Counted from the stretch's first letter, positions 45,938 through 56,287 are shown. The stretch: 64,000 nt of DNA from Marinomonas agarivorans (GCA_002173415.2 NHNK02000005.1:1-64000), one strand, 5' to 3'. The notes: generated by a model from the sequence alone, not told the origin. Made by a program: numbers and translations.

Positions 45938-46977
45938 TGGCCTTTACCTTATCGGAGCTAGCACAATTTGTTGATGGCTCAGTAGTTGGTAATCCTGACC
46001 ATCTTATTGAAAAGCTGGGTACGCTTGATGATGCTGATGGCAGTGCCTTGAGTTTTTTAGCGAATCCAAAATACCGCAATAAATTAGACAGTACTCAAGC
46101 CGGTGCTGTTTTACTGCGACAAGCAGAACATGCCCCCTTGGTTAATAATGCCATTATTGTTGCCAACCCCTATTTAGCGTTTGCCCAACTAACTCATAAA
46201 TTTGTCAAAAGAGCTCATACATGGACAGGAATTCATGATAGCGCCGTTATAGCTGATGACGTTGTTCTTGGTGAAAATGTTCGTATTGGGCCCAATGTTG
46301 TCATAGAAAAAGGTGTTGTTCTTGGCGATGAAGTCGAAATTGGCGCTTCGAGTGTTGTCGGTGCTAATGTTCGTATTGGAAATAACAGTCGTTTGGCAGC
46401 AAATGTTACAATTTATTACGATGTTATTATTGGCGATAACTGTCTACTTCATAGTGGGGCTGTTATCGGCGCAGACGGCTTTGGTTTTGCTCCTAGTGCA
46501 CAGGGGTGGACTAAAATCATGCAGCTTGGCGCTGTTATCGTTGGCAATAAAGTAGAGATTGGTGCGAATACAACCATTGATCGTGGGGCGATTGAAGATA
46601 CACGAATCGGTAATGGTGTTATTATTGATAATCAAGTACAAATTGCTCATAACGTTATAATTGGAGATAATAGCGCGATCGCGGGTTGCTCTGCGATTGC
46701 TGGGAGTACTCAGATAGGGGCTGGGTGCACTATTGCTGGTGGCGTTGGTATTATTGGTCACTTAACTATTACTGATAATGTCCACATCACCGCAATGAGT
46801 CTGGTAAGTAAATCTATCGATAAACCTGGGTCTTATTCTTCCGGAACAGGGTTAGAGCCAACAGAGAAGTGGCGTCGCTCAGCAGCAAGGCTGCGCAGAA
46901 TAGATGAAATGGCAAAACAAATTACAACTATAGAAGTCAGTGTAAATAAACTGACACAGACAGAAGGCAAAGATTAA
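45934..46977 (+). CDS. lpxD: UDP-3-O-(3-hydroxyacyl)glucosamine N-acyltransferase
   Basis: LpxD adds the second acyl chain in lipid A synthesis, using acyl-ACP. The 347-residue protein has an N-terminal uridine-binding domain (LSFLANPKYRNKL), a long left-handed beta-helix of hexapeptide repeats (about 105-300), the catalytic histidine region IAHNVIIGDNSAIAG, and a C-terminal helix. Adjacent ATG codons at 45934 and 45937 could each start translation. The fabZ ATG follows directly after the stop. Confidence 0.95.
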   Translation: MMAFTLSELAQFVDGSVVGNPDHLIEKLGTLDDADGSALSFLANPKYRNKLDSTQAGAVLLRQAEHAPLVNNAIIVANPYLAFAQLTHKFVKRAHTWTGIHDSAVIADDVVLGENVRIGPNVVIEKGVVLGDEVEIGASSVVGANVRIGNNSRLAANVTIYYDVIIGDNCLLHSGAVIGADGFGFAPSAQGWTKIMQLGAVIVGNKVEIGANTTIDRGAIEDTRIGNGVIIDNQVQIAHNVIIGDNSAIAGCSAIAGSTQIGAGCTIAGGVGIIGHLTITDNVHITAMSLVSKSIDKPGSYSSGTGLEPTEKWRRSAARLRRIDEMAKQITTIEVSVNKLTQTEGKD

Positions 46978-47415
46978 ATGTTAGACGTAAATGAGATTCG
47001 TCGATATCTCCCGCATAGATACCCTTTTTTACTTGTAGATCGTGTTGTAGAAATAAACCTTAGTGAATCTATCGTTGCCTACAAAAATGTAACAGTGAAT
47101 GAACCCTTCTTTAATGGTCACTTTCCTGATCACCCAGTCATGCCTGGTGTGTTAATTATTGAAGCTATGGCGCAAGCAGCCGGAATTCTTGGCTTTAAAA
47201 CAATGGATAAAACACCTGAAGACGGCTCGATTTATTACTTTGTCGGTGCCGACAACACACGTTTTAAACGACCAGTTGTGCCAGGAGACCAATTGCAACT
47301 AGAAGCAAAAATAGTGCGTGAAAGCCGTGGTATCTGGAAGTTTGATTGTAAAGCTACTGTGGATGGTGAGTTAGCGTGTTCAGCAACTATTATGTGTGCA
47401 GATAGGAAAATGTAG
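46978..47415 (+). CDS. fabZ: 3-hydroxyacyl-[acyl-carrier-protein] dehydratase FabZ
   Basis: FabZ dehydrates 3-hydroxyacyl-ACP in fatty acid elongation and competes with lipid A synthesis for the hydroxyacyl-ACP substrate. The hot-dog-fold signature [20 protein letters not shown] holds the catalytic pair His48 and Glu62. [13 protein letters not shown] is typical. The 145-residue length is normal. Its stop shares one base with the lpxA GTG. Confidence 0.97.
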   Translation: MLDVNEIRRYLPHRYPFLLVDRVVEINLSESIVAYKNVTVNEPFFNGHFPDHPVMPGVLIIEAMAQAAGILGFKTMDKTPEDGSIYYFVGADNTRFKRPVVPGDQLQLEAKIVRESRGIWKFDCKATVDGELACSATIMCADRKM

Positions 47416-48191
47416 TGACTATTCATGCAACCGCTATCGTTGATCCGCAAGCAGACATTGACCCTAGTGTAGAAATAGGGCCATTTTCTGTTATCGGTCC
47501 GAATGTGCGAATCGATGCAGGGACAATAGTAAAATCTCATGTAGTTATTAATGGCCATACCCGCATTGGTAAAAATAATGAGATATTTCAATTCGCATCG
47601 GTTGGTGAGGCAAACCAAGATAAGAAATACAAAGGTGAGCCAACCGAGCTGGTAATAGGGGATAATAATGTTATCCGAGAAAGTGCCACTTTACACAGAG
47701 GAACTGTGCAGGATACAGGTATTACTCGTATAGGAAGTGGCAATTTATTTATGGCATGTAGTCATGTCGGCCATGATTGTGTGGTAGGCGATAATAACAT
47801 TCTTGCCAATTACGTTGCCCTTGCAGGTCATGTTACTGTTGGTGATTCTGTCATTCTTGGTGGATACACAGGCATTCACCAATTTTGTCAGATTGCATCT
47901 TTTAGCATGTGTGGCATGGGATCCATGGTGACAAAAGATATACCTAGATATGTGATGGTATCTGGTGACCCAGCAAAAGCTCACGGTATGAATTTTGAAG
48001 GTATGCGTAGAAGAGGCATGGATAAGCAGGTTATCAGAGCGTTGCGTGAAGCATACAAATATATCTATATGAAAGGGCTAAAACTTGATGCCGCGGTGCA
48101 AGAACTTGAGCAAGGTCTTGTGCAGGATGTGGATGAAGTAAGGCTTTTTGTTGAATCAATCAAGCAGTCAAAACGTGGTATCATTCGATAA
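47415..48191 (+). CDS. lpxA: Acyl-ACP--UDP-N-acetylglucosamine O-acyltransferase
   Basis: LpxA catalyses the first step of lipid A synthesis. The 258-residue protein is a hexapeptide-repeat beta-helix with the active-site segment MACSHVGHDCVVGDNNILAN (catalytic histidine), GGYTGIHQFCQIA, and a helical C-terminal domain (REAYKYIYMKGLKLD). The start is GTG, overlapping the fabZ stop by one base. Unlike in E. coli, lpxB does not follow directly, because a strong terminator lies between them. Confidence 0.96.
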   Translation: MTIHATAIVDPQADIDPSVEIGPFSVIGPNVRIDAGTIVKSHVVINGHTRIGKNNEIFQFASVGEANQDKKYKGEPTELVIGDNNVIRESATLHRGTVQDTGITRIGSGNLFMACSHVGHDCVVGDNNILANYVALAGHVTVGDSVILGGYTGIHQFCQIASFSMCGMGSMVTKDIPRYVMVSGDPAKAHGMNFEGMRRRGMDKQVIRALREAYKYIYMKGLKLDAAVQELEQGLVQDVDEVRLFVESIKQSKRGIIR

Positions 48192-48221
48192 ACCAATAAA
48201 TTGATTGTTTGATAAAAATGC

Positions 48222-48251
48222 AAACCCCAGACTGATCTGGGGTTTTTTATT
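48222..48251 (+). terminator. Intrinsic terminator between lpxA and lpxB
   Basis: AAACCCCAGA (48222-48231) pairs perfectly with TCTGGGGTTT (48236-48245) around CTGA, followed by TTTTATT. It ends the rpsB-to-lpxA transcription block. The lpxB start lies only 46 bp later, with no clear promoter in that interval. Confidence 0.92.
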
Positions 48252-48296
48252 CCCAACGTGGTCTGGCGATACAAGAATTTATTAAGGTTATTTGTT

Positions 48297-49496
48297 TTGA
48301 AGAAGAATAAATGGACGAATCATTATGTCATTGTTGCAGGTGAAGCATCGGGTGACATTTTGGGGGCAAATTTAATAACGCATTTAAAAAAACTGGACCC
48401 GAATGCAGAATTTGTTGGTATCGGTGGGCCTTTAATGCAAGCTCAAGGGCTTGATTCAATTGTGCCGATGGACAGACTGTCTGTTATGGGCTTGTTTGAA
48501 GTTTTAGGTCGCTTACGGGAGTTGTTAGGAATTCGTAAAAGTTTACGAGAGCAATGTCTAGCTAACCCACCAAAAGCCTTCATCGGTATAGATTCTCCTG
48601 ATTTCAACTTACCATTAGAGCGTAAATTAAAACAAGCTGGCATTAAAACTGTGCATTACGTTAGTCCTTCGGTATGGGCTTGGCGTAAAAAGCGCATCTT
48701 CAAAATAAAAGAGTCCGTTGACCTTATGTTGGCATTATTTCCTTTTGAACTGGATATCTATCATGAACATGAGATTCCGGTAACCTGTGTGGGGCATACG
48801 TTAGCAGATCACATTGACTTAGAAACAGACCAAGTTGCTGCCAAAACGGACTTAGCACTACCGAGCGATTTTTATGCGCAAGATACGCCTGTGTTTGCTG
48901 TCTTGCCCGGTTCTCGTGGAGGGGAAGTTAGTCGTCTAATGCCGCTGTTTGCTCAAGCAATGGTGCTGATAAAGCAAGCATACCCAGCGGCACATTTTAT
49001 TATTCCCGCGGCAAATGCCATAAGGCGTACACAGATTGAAGAATGTTTATCGATCGATGAATTTGCCTCAATCTTGCCTGCAACACATATTATTGATGGA
49101 CAATCTCGCACAGTAATGATGGCAGCAGATGCCATATTACTTGCCTCGGGTACAGCAACACTTGAAGCTATGCTTGTTAAACGTCCGATGGTAGTGGCTT
49201 ATCGATTTGCGCCATTAACCTATGCGATCATGTCACGTATGCAGACAGTAGATTATGTGGCGTTACCGAATTTATTAGCACCGAATCCACCTTTGGTACC
49301 AGAACTTATTCAGAACAATGCCACACCGGAGGCCTTGGCTGACAATTTGCTCAATAGTTGGCGTGACTTTAACGACCAGCCACACCTTAAGCAGACCTAT
49401 ATTGAATTGCATAAAGCGCTACGTAAAAACGCTGGAGAGCAAGCTGCAAAAGCGGTTGTTGAACTGGTAAGTAAAACGGCAAATACCGCATCATGA
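48297..49496 (+). CDS. lpxB: Lipid-A-disaccharide synthase
   Basis: LpxB joins UDP-2,3-diacylglucosamine and lipid X into the lipid A disaccharide at the membrane. Motifs are [49 protein letters not shown] and [12 protein letters not shown]. The frame is open from a GTG at 48258, but the TTG at 48297 has AAGG 9 bases upstream and gives a typical N-terminus (399 residues). The first ATG is too far in. It overlaps rnhB by 4 bases. Confidence 0.94.
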   Translation: MKKNKWTNHYVIVAGEASGDILGANLITHLKKLDPNAEFVGIGGPLMQAQGLDSIVPMDRLSVMGLFEVLGRLRELLGIRKSLREQCLANPPKAFIGIDSPDFNLPLERKLKQAGIKTVHYVSPSVWAWRKKRIFKIKESVDLMLALFPFELDIYHEHEIPVTCVGHTLADHIDLETDQVAAKTDLALPSDFYAQDTPVFAVLPGSRGGEVSRLMPLFAQAMVLIKQAYPAAHFIIPAANAIRRTQIEECLSIDEFASILPATHIIDGQSRTVMMAADAILLASGTATLEAMLVKRPMVVAYRFAPLTYAIMSRMQTVDYVALPNLLAPNPPLVPELIQNNATPEALADNLLNSWRDFNDQPHLKQTYIELHKALRKNAGEQAAKAVVELVSKTANTAS

Positions 49497-50209
49497 AGTC
49501 CTCCTCCATGAAGCGCAAAAGAGTCACTAGCAAAAGAGTCACTAACAAAAGTGCCACCAACAAAACGCCTGCGGTTCCTCTAGCGCCTTCTGCTAGCAAC
49601 CCTTTTACTAGTCCTTTTACTAGTAAACAATACACTGGCCAATTATATGCCGGTGTGGATGAAGCAGGACGAGGCCCTTTAGCCGGTGATGTAGTGGCGG
49701 CGGCTGTTATCCTTGATCCGAATAACCCGATAGAAGGGCTGGCTGACTCCAAAAAGCTGACAGAAAAAAAGCGCGCTATGCTTTTTCATGAGATAAAAGA
49801 GAAAGCATTAGCGTTTGCTATTGCTCGTGCCAGTGTTGCTGAAATTGATCAACTTAATATTCTTCATGCTAGCATGTTAGCAATGCAAAGAGCGGTTTGT
49901 GGTTTGAGTGTGATGGCAGAGCATGCACTCATTGATGGTAATCGTATTCCTGAAAACCTGCCTTGCCCTGCCGAAGCGGTGGTTAAAGGAGACGATAGAG
50001 TTGCTGCTATTTCGGCTGCATCCATACTGGCGAAAGTCGAAAGAGATAATGAAATTATTGCTCTGGCGGAACGTTATCCGGGATACGGCTTAGAGAAGCA
50101 CAAAGGGTACCCAACAGCACAACATTTGGCAGCAATAGAAACGCTAGGTATTTCGCCTATTCACCGACAAAGTTTTGCACCAGTAAAACGCATTTTACAA
50201 AAAGGCTAA
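49493..50209 (+). CDS. rnhB: Ribonuclease HII with repetitive N-terminal extension
   Basis: RNase HII removes RNA from RNA-DNA hybrids and single ribonucleotides from DNA. The core has [51 protein letters not shown] and [14 protein letters not shown]. About 47 residues precede it, rich in K, R, S, T and P and built from tandem DNA repeats. No later ATG, GTG or TTG in frame precedes the catalytic core, so the extension is translated. The core is normal in length; the extension makes 238 residues in total. The start overlaps lpxB (ATGA). Confidence 0.95.
   Translation: MKSSSMKRKRVTSKRVTNKSATNKTPAVPLAPSASNPFTSPFTSKQYTGQLYAGVDEAGRGPLAGDVVAAAVILDPNNPIEGLADSKKLTEKKRAMLFHEIKEKALAFAIARASVAEIDQLNILHASMLAMQRAVCGLSVMAEHALIDGNRIPENLPCPAEAVVKGDDRVAAISAASILAKVERDNEIIALAERYPGYGLEKHKGYPTAQHLAAIETLGISPIHRQSFAPVKRILQKG
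49515..49559 (+). repeat. Three tandem 15-bp units in the 5' end of rnhB
   Basis: GCAAAAGAGTCACTA occurs twice in exact tandem (49515-49529 and 49530-49544), followed by a diverged copy ACAAAAGTGCCACCA (49545-49559). The units stay in frame and encode a basic pentapeptide of the [15 protein letters not shown] type. Confidence 0.9.
49601..49624 (+). repeat. Exact 12-bp tandem duplication in rnhB
   Basis: CCTTTTACTAGT at 49601-49612 is repeated exactly at 49613-49624, encoding PFTS-like repeats ([11 protein letters not shown]) just before the catalytic core. It preserves the frame. Confidence 0.9.
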
Positions 50210-50218
50210 GGTAGTTAC

Positions 50219-53200
50219 GTGACCACTTCATTTATCCATTTACGCTTACATACCGAGTTTTCACTTGTGGATGGTTTAGTAAAAATAAAACCATTGCTTG
50301 GCGCAACAGAGTCACTGAATATGCCTGCTGTTGCCGTAACAGACGAAAACAATTTATGCGGTTTTGTGCGTTTTTATAAGGGAGCAATGGGCAGTGGTAT
50401 CAAACCCATTTGCGGTGCAGACGTGATTATTCAGGCCGATGGAGAGCTAGAGCAAAACCATCGCCTCACCTTGTTAGCCATGACAAATCATGGTTACAAA
50501 AATATTATTAAAATTATCTCCAAGGGATATCAATTAGGCCAGTTTGAAGGCCGGCCGATTGTACAGCGGGCATGGGTTGAAGAGCATCAAGAAGACATCA
50601 TTGCGCTTTCAGGCGCTCAACACGGTGATATTGGTAAGCATTTACACGTCAATAAAACGCTGCAAGCGAAGCATCAGCTTGAACGTTGGATGCAGGTGTT
50701 TCCGAATCGTTTTTATATCGAGCTGCAACGTACTAACCGAGCGGGAGAAAGTAACTATATCCATTCGGTCATTCCCCTAGCAGCAGAATTGAATTGCCCT
50801 GTTGTGGCAACCAATGATGTGCGCTTTTTAAAGCGAGAAGATTTTGAGGCTCATGAAGCACGCGTCTGTATTCATGATGGAGTAACACTGGATGACCCAC
50901 GTAGAGAAAAACGCTACTCCGAAGAACAGTATCTAAAATCCGCCGCAGAAATGGCGGAACTATTTGATGACATTCCATCCGCCTTAACCAATACCGTTGA
51001 AATTGCCAAACGTTGCAATGTCGATGTGTTGTTGGGTAAATACTTCTTACCTGATTTTCCTGTGCCTGATGGCATGACAATGGATGTGTTTTTTAATCAG
51101 TTATCGCACAAAGGATTAGATGAACGCCTCGATTTTTTAATTAAAAAATACGGTCAACGAATAGAAAGCAAAAAACAAGAATACATTGATCGCCTAGAGT
51201 TTGAACTGAATATTATTAATCAGATGGGATTTCCCGGCTACTTCCTGATCGTAATGGACTTTATTCAGTGGGCCAAAGATAACGACATTCCTGTTGGCCC
51301 AGGGCGAGGTTCAGGTGCAGGTTCTCTTGTGGCATACGCATTAAAAATTACCGACTTAGACCCACTTGAATATGACCTACTGTTTGAACGATTTCTTAAC
51401 CCTGAACGGGTTTCGATGCCTGATTTTGATATTGATTTTTGCATGGATAACCGCGATAGGGTTATCGATTACGTGGCACAAACTTATGGGCGAGATGCAG
51501 TATCTCAAATCATTACTTTTGGAGCCATGGCAGCAAAAGCAGTAGTAAGAGATGTGGCACGTGTGCAAGGCAAACCCTACAGTCTAGGTGATAAGTTATC
51601 GAAGTTGATACCTTTTGAAATTGGTATGACACTGGATAAGGCTTTAGAGGAAGAACCTGCTCTGCAAGAGTTTCTTGACGCTGACGAAGACGCGGCAGAA
51701 GTGATGGAAATGGCACTGTCTCTTGAAGGGGTGGTGAGAAATTTTGGTAAGCATGCCGGTGGTGTGGTAATTGCACCAACAAAACTTACCGATTTTGCGC
51801 CTCTTTATTGTGAAGAAGATGGCTCAGGTCTTGTTACCCAGTACGACAAAAATGATGTTGAAGAAGCGGGACTCGTTAAATTTGACTTCCTTGGTTTGAA
51901 AACCCTAACAGTGGTTGATTGGGCAGTAAAAAATATCAATGAAATGCATGCACTAGAAGGGAAGCCACCTTTAGATATTTCTTTAATTGATTTAGAAGAT
52001 AAGGCCACTTACGACTTATTGCAGCGAGCAGAAACAACGGCCGTTTTCCAGCTAGAATCCCGTGGAATGAAGGAGTTAATTAAAAAACTTCTTCCTTCGC
52101 GATTTGAAGATATTATCGCTCTGGTGGCTCTTTATCGCCCCGGTCCACTAGGTTCAGGCATGGTAGATGACTTTATCAACCGTAAGCACGGGCGTTCTGA
52201 GCTGGCTTTCCCACATCCAGATTATCAGCATGAGGATTTAATTCCTGTACTTGAACCCACTTACGGCATTATTTTGTACCAAGAACAAGTAATGCAAATT
52301 GCTCAGGTATTAGCACGCTTTACGCTTGGTGGTGCTGACTTATTGCGTCGAGCTATGGGTAAGAAAAAAGCCGAAGTAATGGCTGAGCAGCGTCAAATTT
52401 TCATGGAGGGTGCAGGCAAACACGGTGTTGATTCGGATTTAGCCGGTAACATCTTTGACCTGATGGAAAAGTTTGCTGGTTATGGTTTTAACAAATCTCA
52501 CTCCGCTGCTTATGCGTTGGTTTCTTACCAAACCGCATGGCTAAAGCATCATTATCCCGCACCTTTCATGGCAGCAGTTTTATCTGCGGATATGCAGAAT
52601 ACTGACAAAATTGTAATTTTCATTGAAGAATGTCGCGATATGGGGCTTAACCTAGAGCTGCCTAATGTTAATCAGTCTGTCTATAAATTTACCGTTAATG
52701 AAGACGGCGCGATTGTCTATGGTCTTGGGGCGATAAAAGGAGTAGGTGAAGGGCCAATAGAGGCAATTGAACAAGCCCGTAAAGAAGGACCTTTCAAACA
52801 CATTTTTGATTTCTGCCAACGTATAGGGAAAAAGGTCAATAAGCGTGTGCTTGAAGCGCTTGTACGCTCAGGGGCGTTTGATCTTATTGGGCCAAATCGA
52901 GCAACGTTATTTGCTTCTATTGACGAAGCCTTACGGCGGGCAGATAAAATTGCCAAAGATGAAGACGCTGGCATGATGGACTTATTTGGTGTTGCCGTTG
53001 AAGAGAGTACTGAAAATGCCTATGACGACATTGGCATTCAGCATGAATGGTCTTCACGACAACGGCTTGATGGCGAAAAAGAAACACTTGGTTTGTATGT
53101 AACGGGCCACCCAATTGATGATTACGAGAAAGAAATAAGACGCTTTGCGCGTGCTAAAATTGTCGATTTGCAGCCAAAACGTGGCGACTCGCAAGTGTTG

Positions 53201-53695
53201 GCAGGCCTTATTGTGGAAATGCGTATCACCAAAAGTAAGAAAGGCGGCAATATTGCTTTCCTGACTTTGGATGATCGCTCAGCTCGTATTGAAGTCACGG
53301 TATTCCCTGATAATTTTGAAGAATACAAACAAATGATTCAGAAAGACCAAGTTGTGGTTGTGGAAGGGGAAGTCAGTTATGACGAATTTCGCGGTGGCCA
53401 AAAAGTTATCGCTAGAAAAATCATGGACATTGCCCAAGCAAGAGTACGTTATGTAGAAGCGCTAAGAATACAATGGCAAGCAGAGCAAATATCAAATCAT
53501 GATATCCAACGTCTATCCGAGTTTTTAAGCCCTTATCGAGGTGATGGTTGTGATGTGGTTATTAGCTTTACAACACCAGAGGCTCAGGGCGATATAAAAT
53601 TAGGGCAGAACTGGAAAATTAAGCCTGATGATCAATTAATGTATGATTTACAAAAACAATTCGGTCAACAAAACGTTCAGCTTGTGTATAATTAG
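50219..53695 (+). CDS. dnaE: DNA polymerase III subunit alpha
   Basis: DnaE is the replicative polymerase. The 1158-residue protein has the N-terminal PHP domain (FIHLRLHTEFSLVDGLVKI), the polymerase core with PVGPGRGSGAGSLVAYAL, the catalytic aspartates in MPDFDIDFCMDNRDRV, the fingers motif GYGFNKSHSAAYALVSYQTA, a helix-hairpin-helix region, an OB-fold (about 985-1065) and the tau-binding C-terminal domain. The start is GTG, 10 bp after rnhB. Order lpxB-rnhB-dnaE-accA is conserved. Confidence 0.98.
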   Translation: MTTSFIHLRLHTEFSLVDGLVKIKPLLGATESLNMPAVAVTDENNLCGFVRFYKGAMGSGIKPICGADVIIQADGELEQNHRLTLLAMTNHGYKNIIKIISKGYQLGQFEGRPIVQRAWVEEHQEDIIALSGAQHGDIGKHLHVNKTLQAKHQLERWMQVFPNRFYIELQRTNRAGESNYIHSVIPLAAELNCPVVATNDVRFLKREDFEAHEARVCIHDGVTLDDPRREKRYSEEQYLKSAAEMAELFDDIPSALTNTVEIAKRCNVDVLLGKYFLPDFPVPDGMTMDVFFNQLSHKGLDERLDFLIKKYGQRIESKKQEYIDRLEFELNIINQMGFPGYFLIVMDFIQWAKDNDIPVGPGRGSGAGSLVAYALKITDLDPLEYDLLFERFLNPERVSMPDFDIDFCMDNRDRVIDYVAQTYGRDAVSQIITFGAMAAKAVVRDVARVQGKPYSLGDKLSKLIPFEIGMTLDKALEEEPALQEFLDADEDAAEVMEMALSLEGVVRNFGKHAGGVVIAPTKLTDFAPLYCEEDGSGLVTQYDKNDVEEAGLVKFDFLGLKTLTVVDWAVKNINEMHALEGKPPLDISLIDLEDKATYDLLQRAETTAVFQLESRGMKELIKKLLPSRFEDIIALVALYRPGPLGSGMVDDFINRKHGRSELAFPHPDYQHEDLIPVLEPTYGIILYQEQVMQIAQVLARFTLGGADLLRRAMGKKKAEVMAEQRQIFMEGAGKHGVDSDLAGNIFDLMEKFAGYGFNKSHSAAYALVSYQTAWLKHHYPAPFMAAVLSADMQNTDKIVIFIEECRDMGLNLELPNVNQSVYKFTVNEDGAIVYGLGAIKGVGEGPIEAIEQARKEGPFKHIFDFCQRIGKKVNKRVLEALVRSGAFDLIGPNRATLFASIDEALRRADKIAKDEDAGMMDLFGVAVEESTENAYDDIGIQHEWSSRQRLDGEKETLGLYVTGHPIDDYEKEIRRFARAKIVDLQPKRGDSQVLAGLIVEMRITKSKKGGNIAFLTLDDRSARIEVTVFPDNFEEYKQMIQKDQVVVVEGEVSYDEFRGGQKVIARKIMDIAQARVRYVEALRIQWQAEQISNHDIQRLSEFLSPYRGDGCDVVISFTTPEAQGDIKLGQNWKIKPDDQLMYDLQKQFGQQNVQLVYN

Positions 53696-53732
53696 CAAAT
53701 TATTCGATCAGAACAAAAGATCTATGTTAAGA

Positions 53733-53750
53733 AAGACGTCAATACGTCTT
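53733..53750. repeat. Short perfect hairpin downstream of dnaE
   Basis: AAGACGT (53733-53739) pairs with ACGTCTT (53744-53750) around CAAT. No T-run follows, so termination would be weak or factor-dependent. A TATGAT word at 53763-53768 could be part of an accA promoter, but no -35 box is seen. Confidence 0.4.
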
Positions 53751-53867
53751 CCTCAAATAGACTATGATGGGACTCTTTTTGAGCCAATGTCTAACTGAAT
53801 GCAATTAGGCTGGCGAAATAACAATAAGAGATCGTTTTTTTAAACGGCAGACAGCAGTGAATTAATA

Positions 53868-54815
53868 ATGAATTTAAATTACTTACCTTTTGAGCAACCA
53901 ATTGCAGAACTTGAACAAAAAATTGAAGAGTTACGCTTGGTCGGTAACGACAATGAATTAAATATTAGTGAAGAGATTAGTCGTCTTGAAGAGAAAAAAG
54001 ACAGTCTGACCCAATCTTTATTCAGCAACCTCGGAGCTTGGGAAGTATCACAGTTAGCTCGCCATCCGAAGCGTCCGTATACACTTGATTATATTCAGCA
54101 TGCATTTACAGACTTTGAAGAAATGCACGGTGATCGTCATTACGCCGATGACAGAGCCATTGTTGGTGGTATTGCTCGTTTAGATGGTCGTCCTGTTATG
54201 GTAATCGGTCACCAAAAAGGACGTGAAGTCAAAGAGAAAGTATTGCGCAACTTTGGTATGCCTGCACCAGAAGGTTATCGTAAAGCACTACGTTTAATGG
54301 AAACCGCCGAACGTTTTAACATGCCCATTGTTACCCTAATTGATACTCCTGGAGCCTATCCAGGTATTGGCGCTGAAGAGCGTGGCCAAAGTGAAGCCAT
54401 TGCGTTTAATCTTGCGGCAATGTCTCGTTTAAAAACACCGATAGTTGCCACAGTAATTGGCGAAGGTGGTTCCGGCGGCGCTTTGGCGATTGGTGTGTGT
54501 GATGAATTGATGATGCTTCAATACGGCACTTACTCAGTAATCTCTCCGGAAGGTTGCGCGTCTATTTTGTGGAAAAGTGCTGAGCGTGCTGCGGATGCCG
54601 CTAAGGCCATGGGCATTACGGCGGAAAGCCTAAAAGAAATCGGCATAGTCGATAAAATTATTGCGGAACCTCTAGGTGGTGCGCATACAGACCATGAAAG
54701 AATGGCGCAGAACTACAAGCAAAATTTGCTAGAAACACTAGATCGTATTAGCACACTGCCAACAGATGAATTGTTGGAACGTCGCTACAAAAGGTTAATG
54801 TCTTACGGACTGTAA
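53868..54815 (+). CDS. accA: Acetyl-CoA carboxylase carboxyltransferase subunit alpha
   Basis: AccA and AccD transfer carboxyl from carboxybiotin to acetyl-CoA, making malonyl-CoA for fatty acids. The 315-residue protein begins [20 protein letters not shown] and has the crotonase-fold signatures [34 protein letters not shown] and [16 protein letters not shown]. Length is standard. A leader of about 170 bp separates it from dnaE. A strong terminator follows. Confidence 0.98.
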   Translation: MNLNYLPFEQPIAELEQKIEELRLVGNDNELNISEEISRLEEKKDSLTQSLFSNLGAWEVSQLARHPKRPYTLDYIQHAFTDFEEMHGDRHYADDRAIVGGIARLDGRPVMVIGHQKGREVKEKVLRNFGMPAPEGYRKALRLMETAERFNMPIVTLIDTPGAYPGIGAEERGQSEAIAFNLAAMSRLKTPIVATVIGEGGSGGALAIGVCDELMMLQYGTYSVISPEGCASILWKSAERAADAAKAMGITAESLKEIGIVDKIIAEPLGGAHTDHERMAQNYKQNLLETLDRISTLPTDELLERRYKRLMSYGL

Positions 54816-54832
54816 GTTTTTCCTTTAGTGTT

Positions 54833-54864
54833 AAAAAAACCTCCGCTTTAGGAGGTTTTTTTAT
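54833..54864 (+). terminator. Intrinsic terminator after accA
   Basis: AAAAAAACCTCC (54833-54844) pairs with GGAGGTTTTTTT (54851-54862) around a 6-base loop, giving a GC core with flanking A and T tracts. It separates accA from tilS. Confidence 0.92.
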
Positions 54865-54898
54865 TGATTGTGATAAAGTAAGTAAAACAACTCTACAA

Positions 54899-56287
54899 AT
54901 GGCCTTTCAGTCCATGCATACATTGCTTAATCAACCCAGTTGCACCTATTTAGACCATGTTTTGAATGAAACGACTGGTGACGTGTGGCTAGGGTTAAGT
55001 GGTGGAATAGACTCGGTTGTTTTGTTGCACCTTTTAGTTCATCGCTATTTTTCTCCTAAAAAAGAGTCAGAGAAAGTACGTGCTGCATTTCCTTTAAGTC
55101 GCTTGAAGGTTGTTCACGTGCATCATGGATTGAGTGTAAATGCGGATGCTTGGCAACTGTTCTGCCAACAACTCTGCCACACATATCAAATTCATTTTGT
55201 TGCCAAACAAGTGACGGTACAGACAACAGGCAAATCATTAGAAGAGGCTGCTCGTACAGCAAGGTATGACGCCTTTGCTCAGTGCGTGCAAGACGGCGAT
55301 TTATTAGTCTTGGCCCACCATGCAAATGATCAAGCGGAAACACTGTTGTTCCGTTTACTGCGTGGGACTGGGGGCAAAGGCATGACAGGCATGCCTGTGA
55401 CTCGTACATTATCTGTGCAAAATGGCTCGGCCAGACTTATTCGTCCGTTATTGAATTGCAGCAAACAAGATTTAGTGAATTATGCCCAGCAACATAATCT
55501 GACTTGGATAGAAGACGAATCGAACCTCGATGTTACTTATTCACGTAACTTTATTCGCCATCATATTATGCCAGTGATGGAGAAAATGACGCCAAAAGCC
55601 GCGGAGAAAATAGCGGACAGCACCCAACGTCTTGCGCTTGATTACGCCATGCTTGAAACATTAGCCCAAGAAAAACTATCTAGATGGCAAGCAGAGGACG
55701 GTAGTCTTAGCCTGCTATCATTGCAAAAGATGGAACAGCAGGAACGACTATTTTGGTTACGCCAATACCTACAAGGTTGCGAAATTAATCTAACTCAGCC
55801 TTGTTTAGAAGCACTTGAGCAAGCGGTTTTATCTAACAACGATAAGCAGCCAGAACTAGATGTTGCCGGAGATAAACATTTGATGCGCTATCAGAATCGG
55901 CTGTATGTTTTGCCAAAAACAACGGCGCCAACGCTTGGGCCAATATCGGCAAATAGTCGAATCGATCGCCAGTGGGACAGTATTCAGCTGATCATCAACA
56001 CAGCAACACAGTGTGATCCTAAAAACTTTGCCCTAATCGCTAAACCGAAAGACTGTACCCTTACCTTGTCTAACGGCCATTCACGTAAATTAAAAAAATG
56101 GCTAAACGATTTAAAAGTGCCCGTATGGTGGCGTGAACAATTACCCTACATTACTTACCAAGAACAACTTGTCGCGATTGGCTCGCTCTGGTTATCGCCT
56201 ACAGTACAAAATAGGTTGACTGTAGAATGGCAGCCTAATCAAAAATTACCTTGGCCATTTGATGCTGCATCACTGTCAAAAGGGTAA
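54899..56287 (+). CDS. tilS: tRNA(Ile)-lysidine synthase
   Basis: TilS uses ATP and lysine to convert C34 of the tRNA-Ile CAU anticodon to lysidine, so it reads AUA. The N-terminal PP-loop ATPase has LGLSGGIDSVVLLHLL (SGGIDS at 34-39), VHVHHGLS, ARTARYDAF and LAHHANDQAETLLFRLLRG. The C-terminal tRNA-binding domain ends at LPWPFDAASL. The length, 462, is slightly above E. coli's. It follows accA, the conserved place. Confidence 0.94.
   Translation: MAFQSMHTLLNQPSCTYLDHVLNETTGDVWLGLSGGIDSVVLLHLLVHRYFSPKKESEKVRAAFPLSRLKVVHVHHGLSVNADAWQLFCQQLCHTYQIHFVAKQVTVQTTGKSLEEAARTARYDAFAQCVQDGDLLVLAHHANDQAETLLFRLLRGTGGKGMTGMPVTRTLSVQNGSARLIRPLLNCSKQDLVNYAQQHNLTWIEDESNLDVTYSRNFIRHHIMPVMEKMTPKAAEKIADSTQRLALDYAMLETLAQEKLSRWQAEDGSLSLLSLQKMEQQERLFWLRQYLQGCEINLTQPCLEALEQAVLSNNDKQPELDVAGDKHLMRYQNRLYVLPKTTAPTLGPISANSRIDRQWDSIQLIINTATQCDPKNFALIAKPKDCTLTLSNGHSRKLKKWLNDLKVPVWWREQLPYITYQEQLVAIGSLWLSPTVQNRLTVEWQPNQKLPWPFDAASLSKG

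Noticed and set aside
46444-46761. 105-codon minus-strand frame inside lpxD
   Set aside because: Asparagine/threonine-rich antisense image of the beta-helix repeats.
47235-47618. 127-codon minus-strand frame across fabZ and lpxA
   Set aside because: Antisense to two overlapping conserved genes, with no supporting features.
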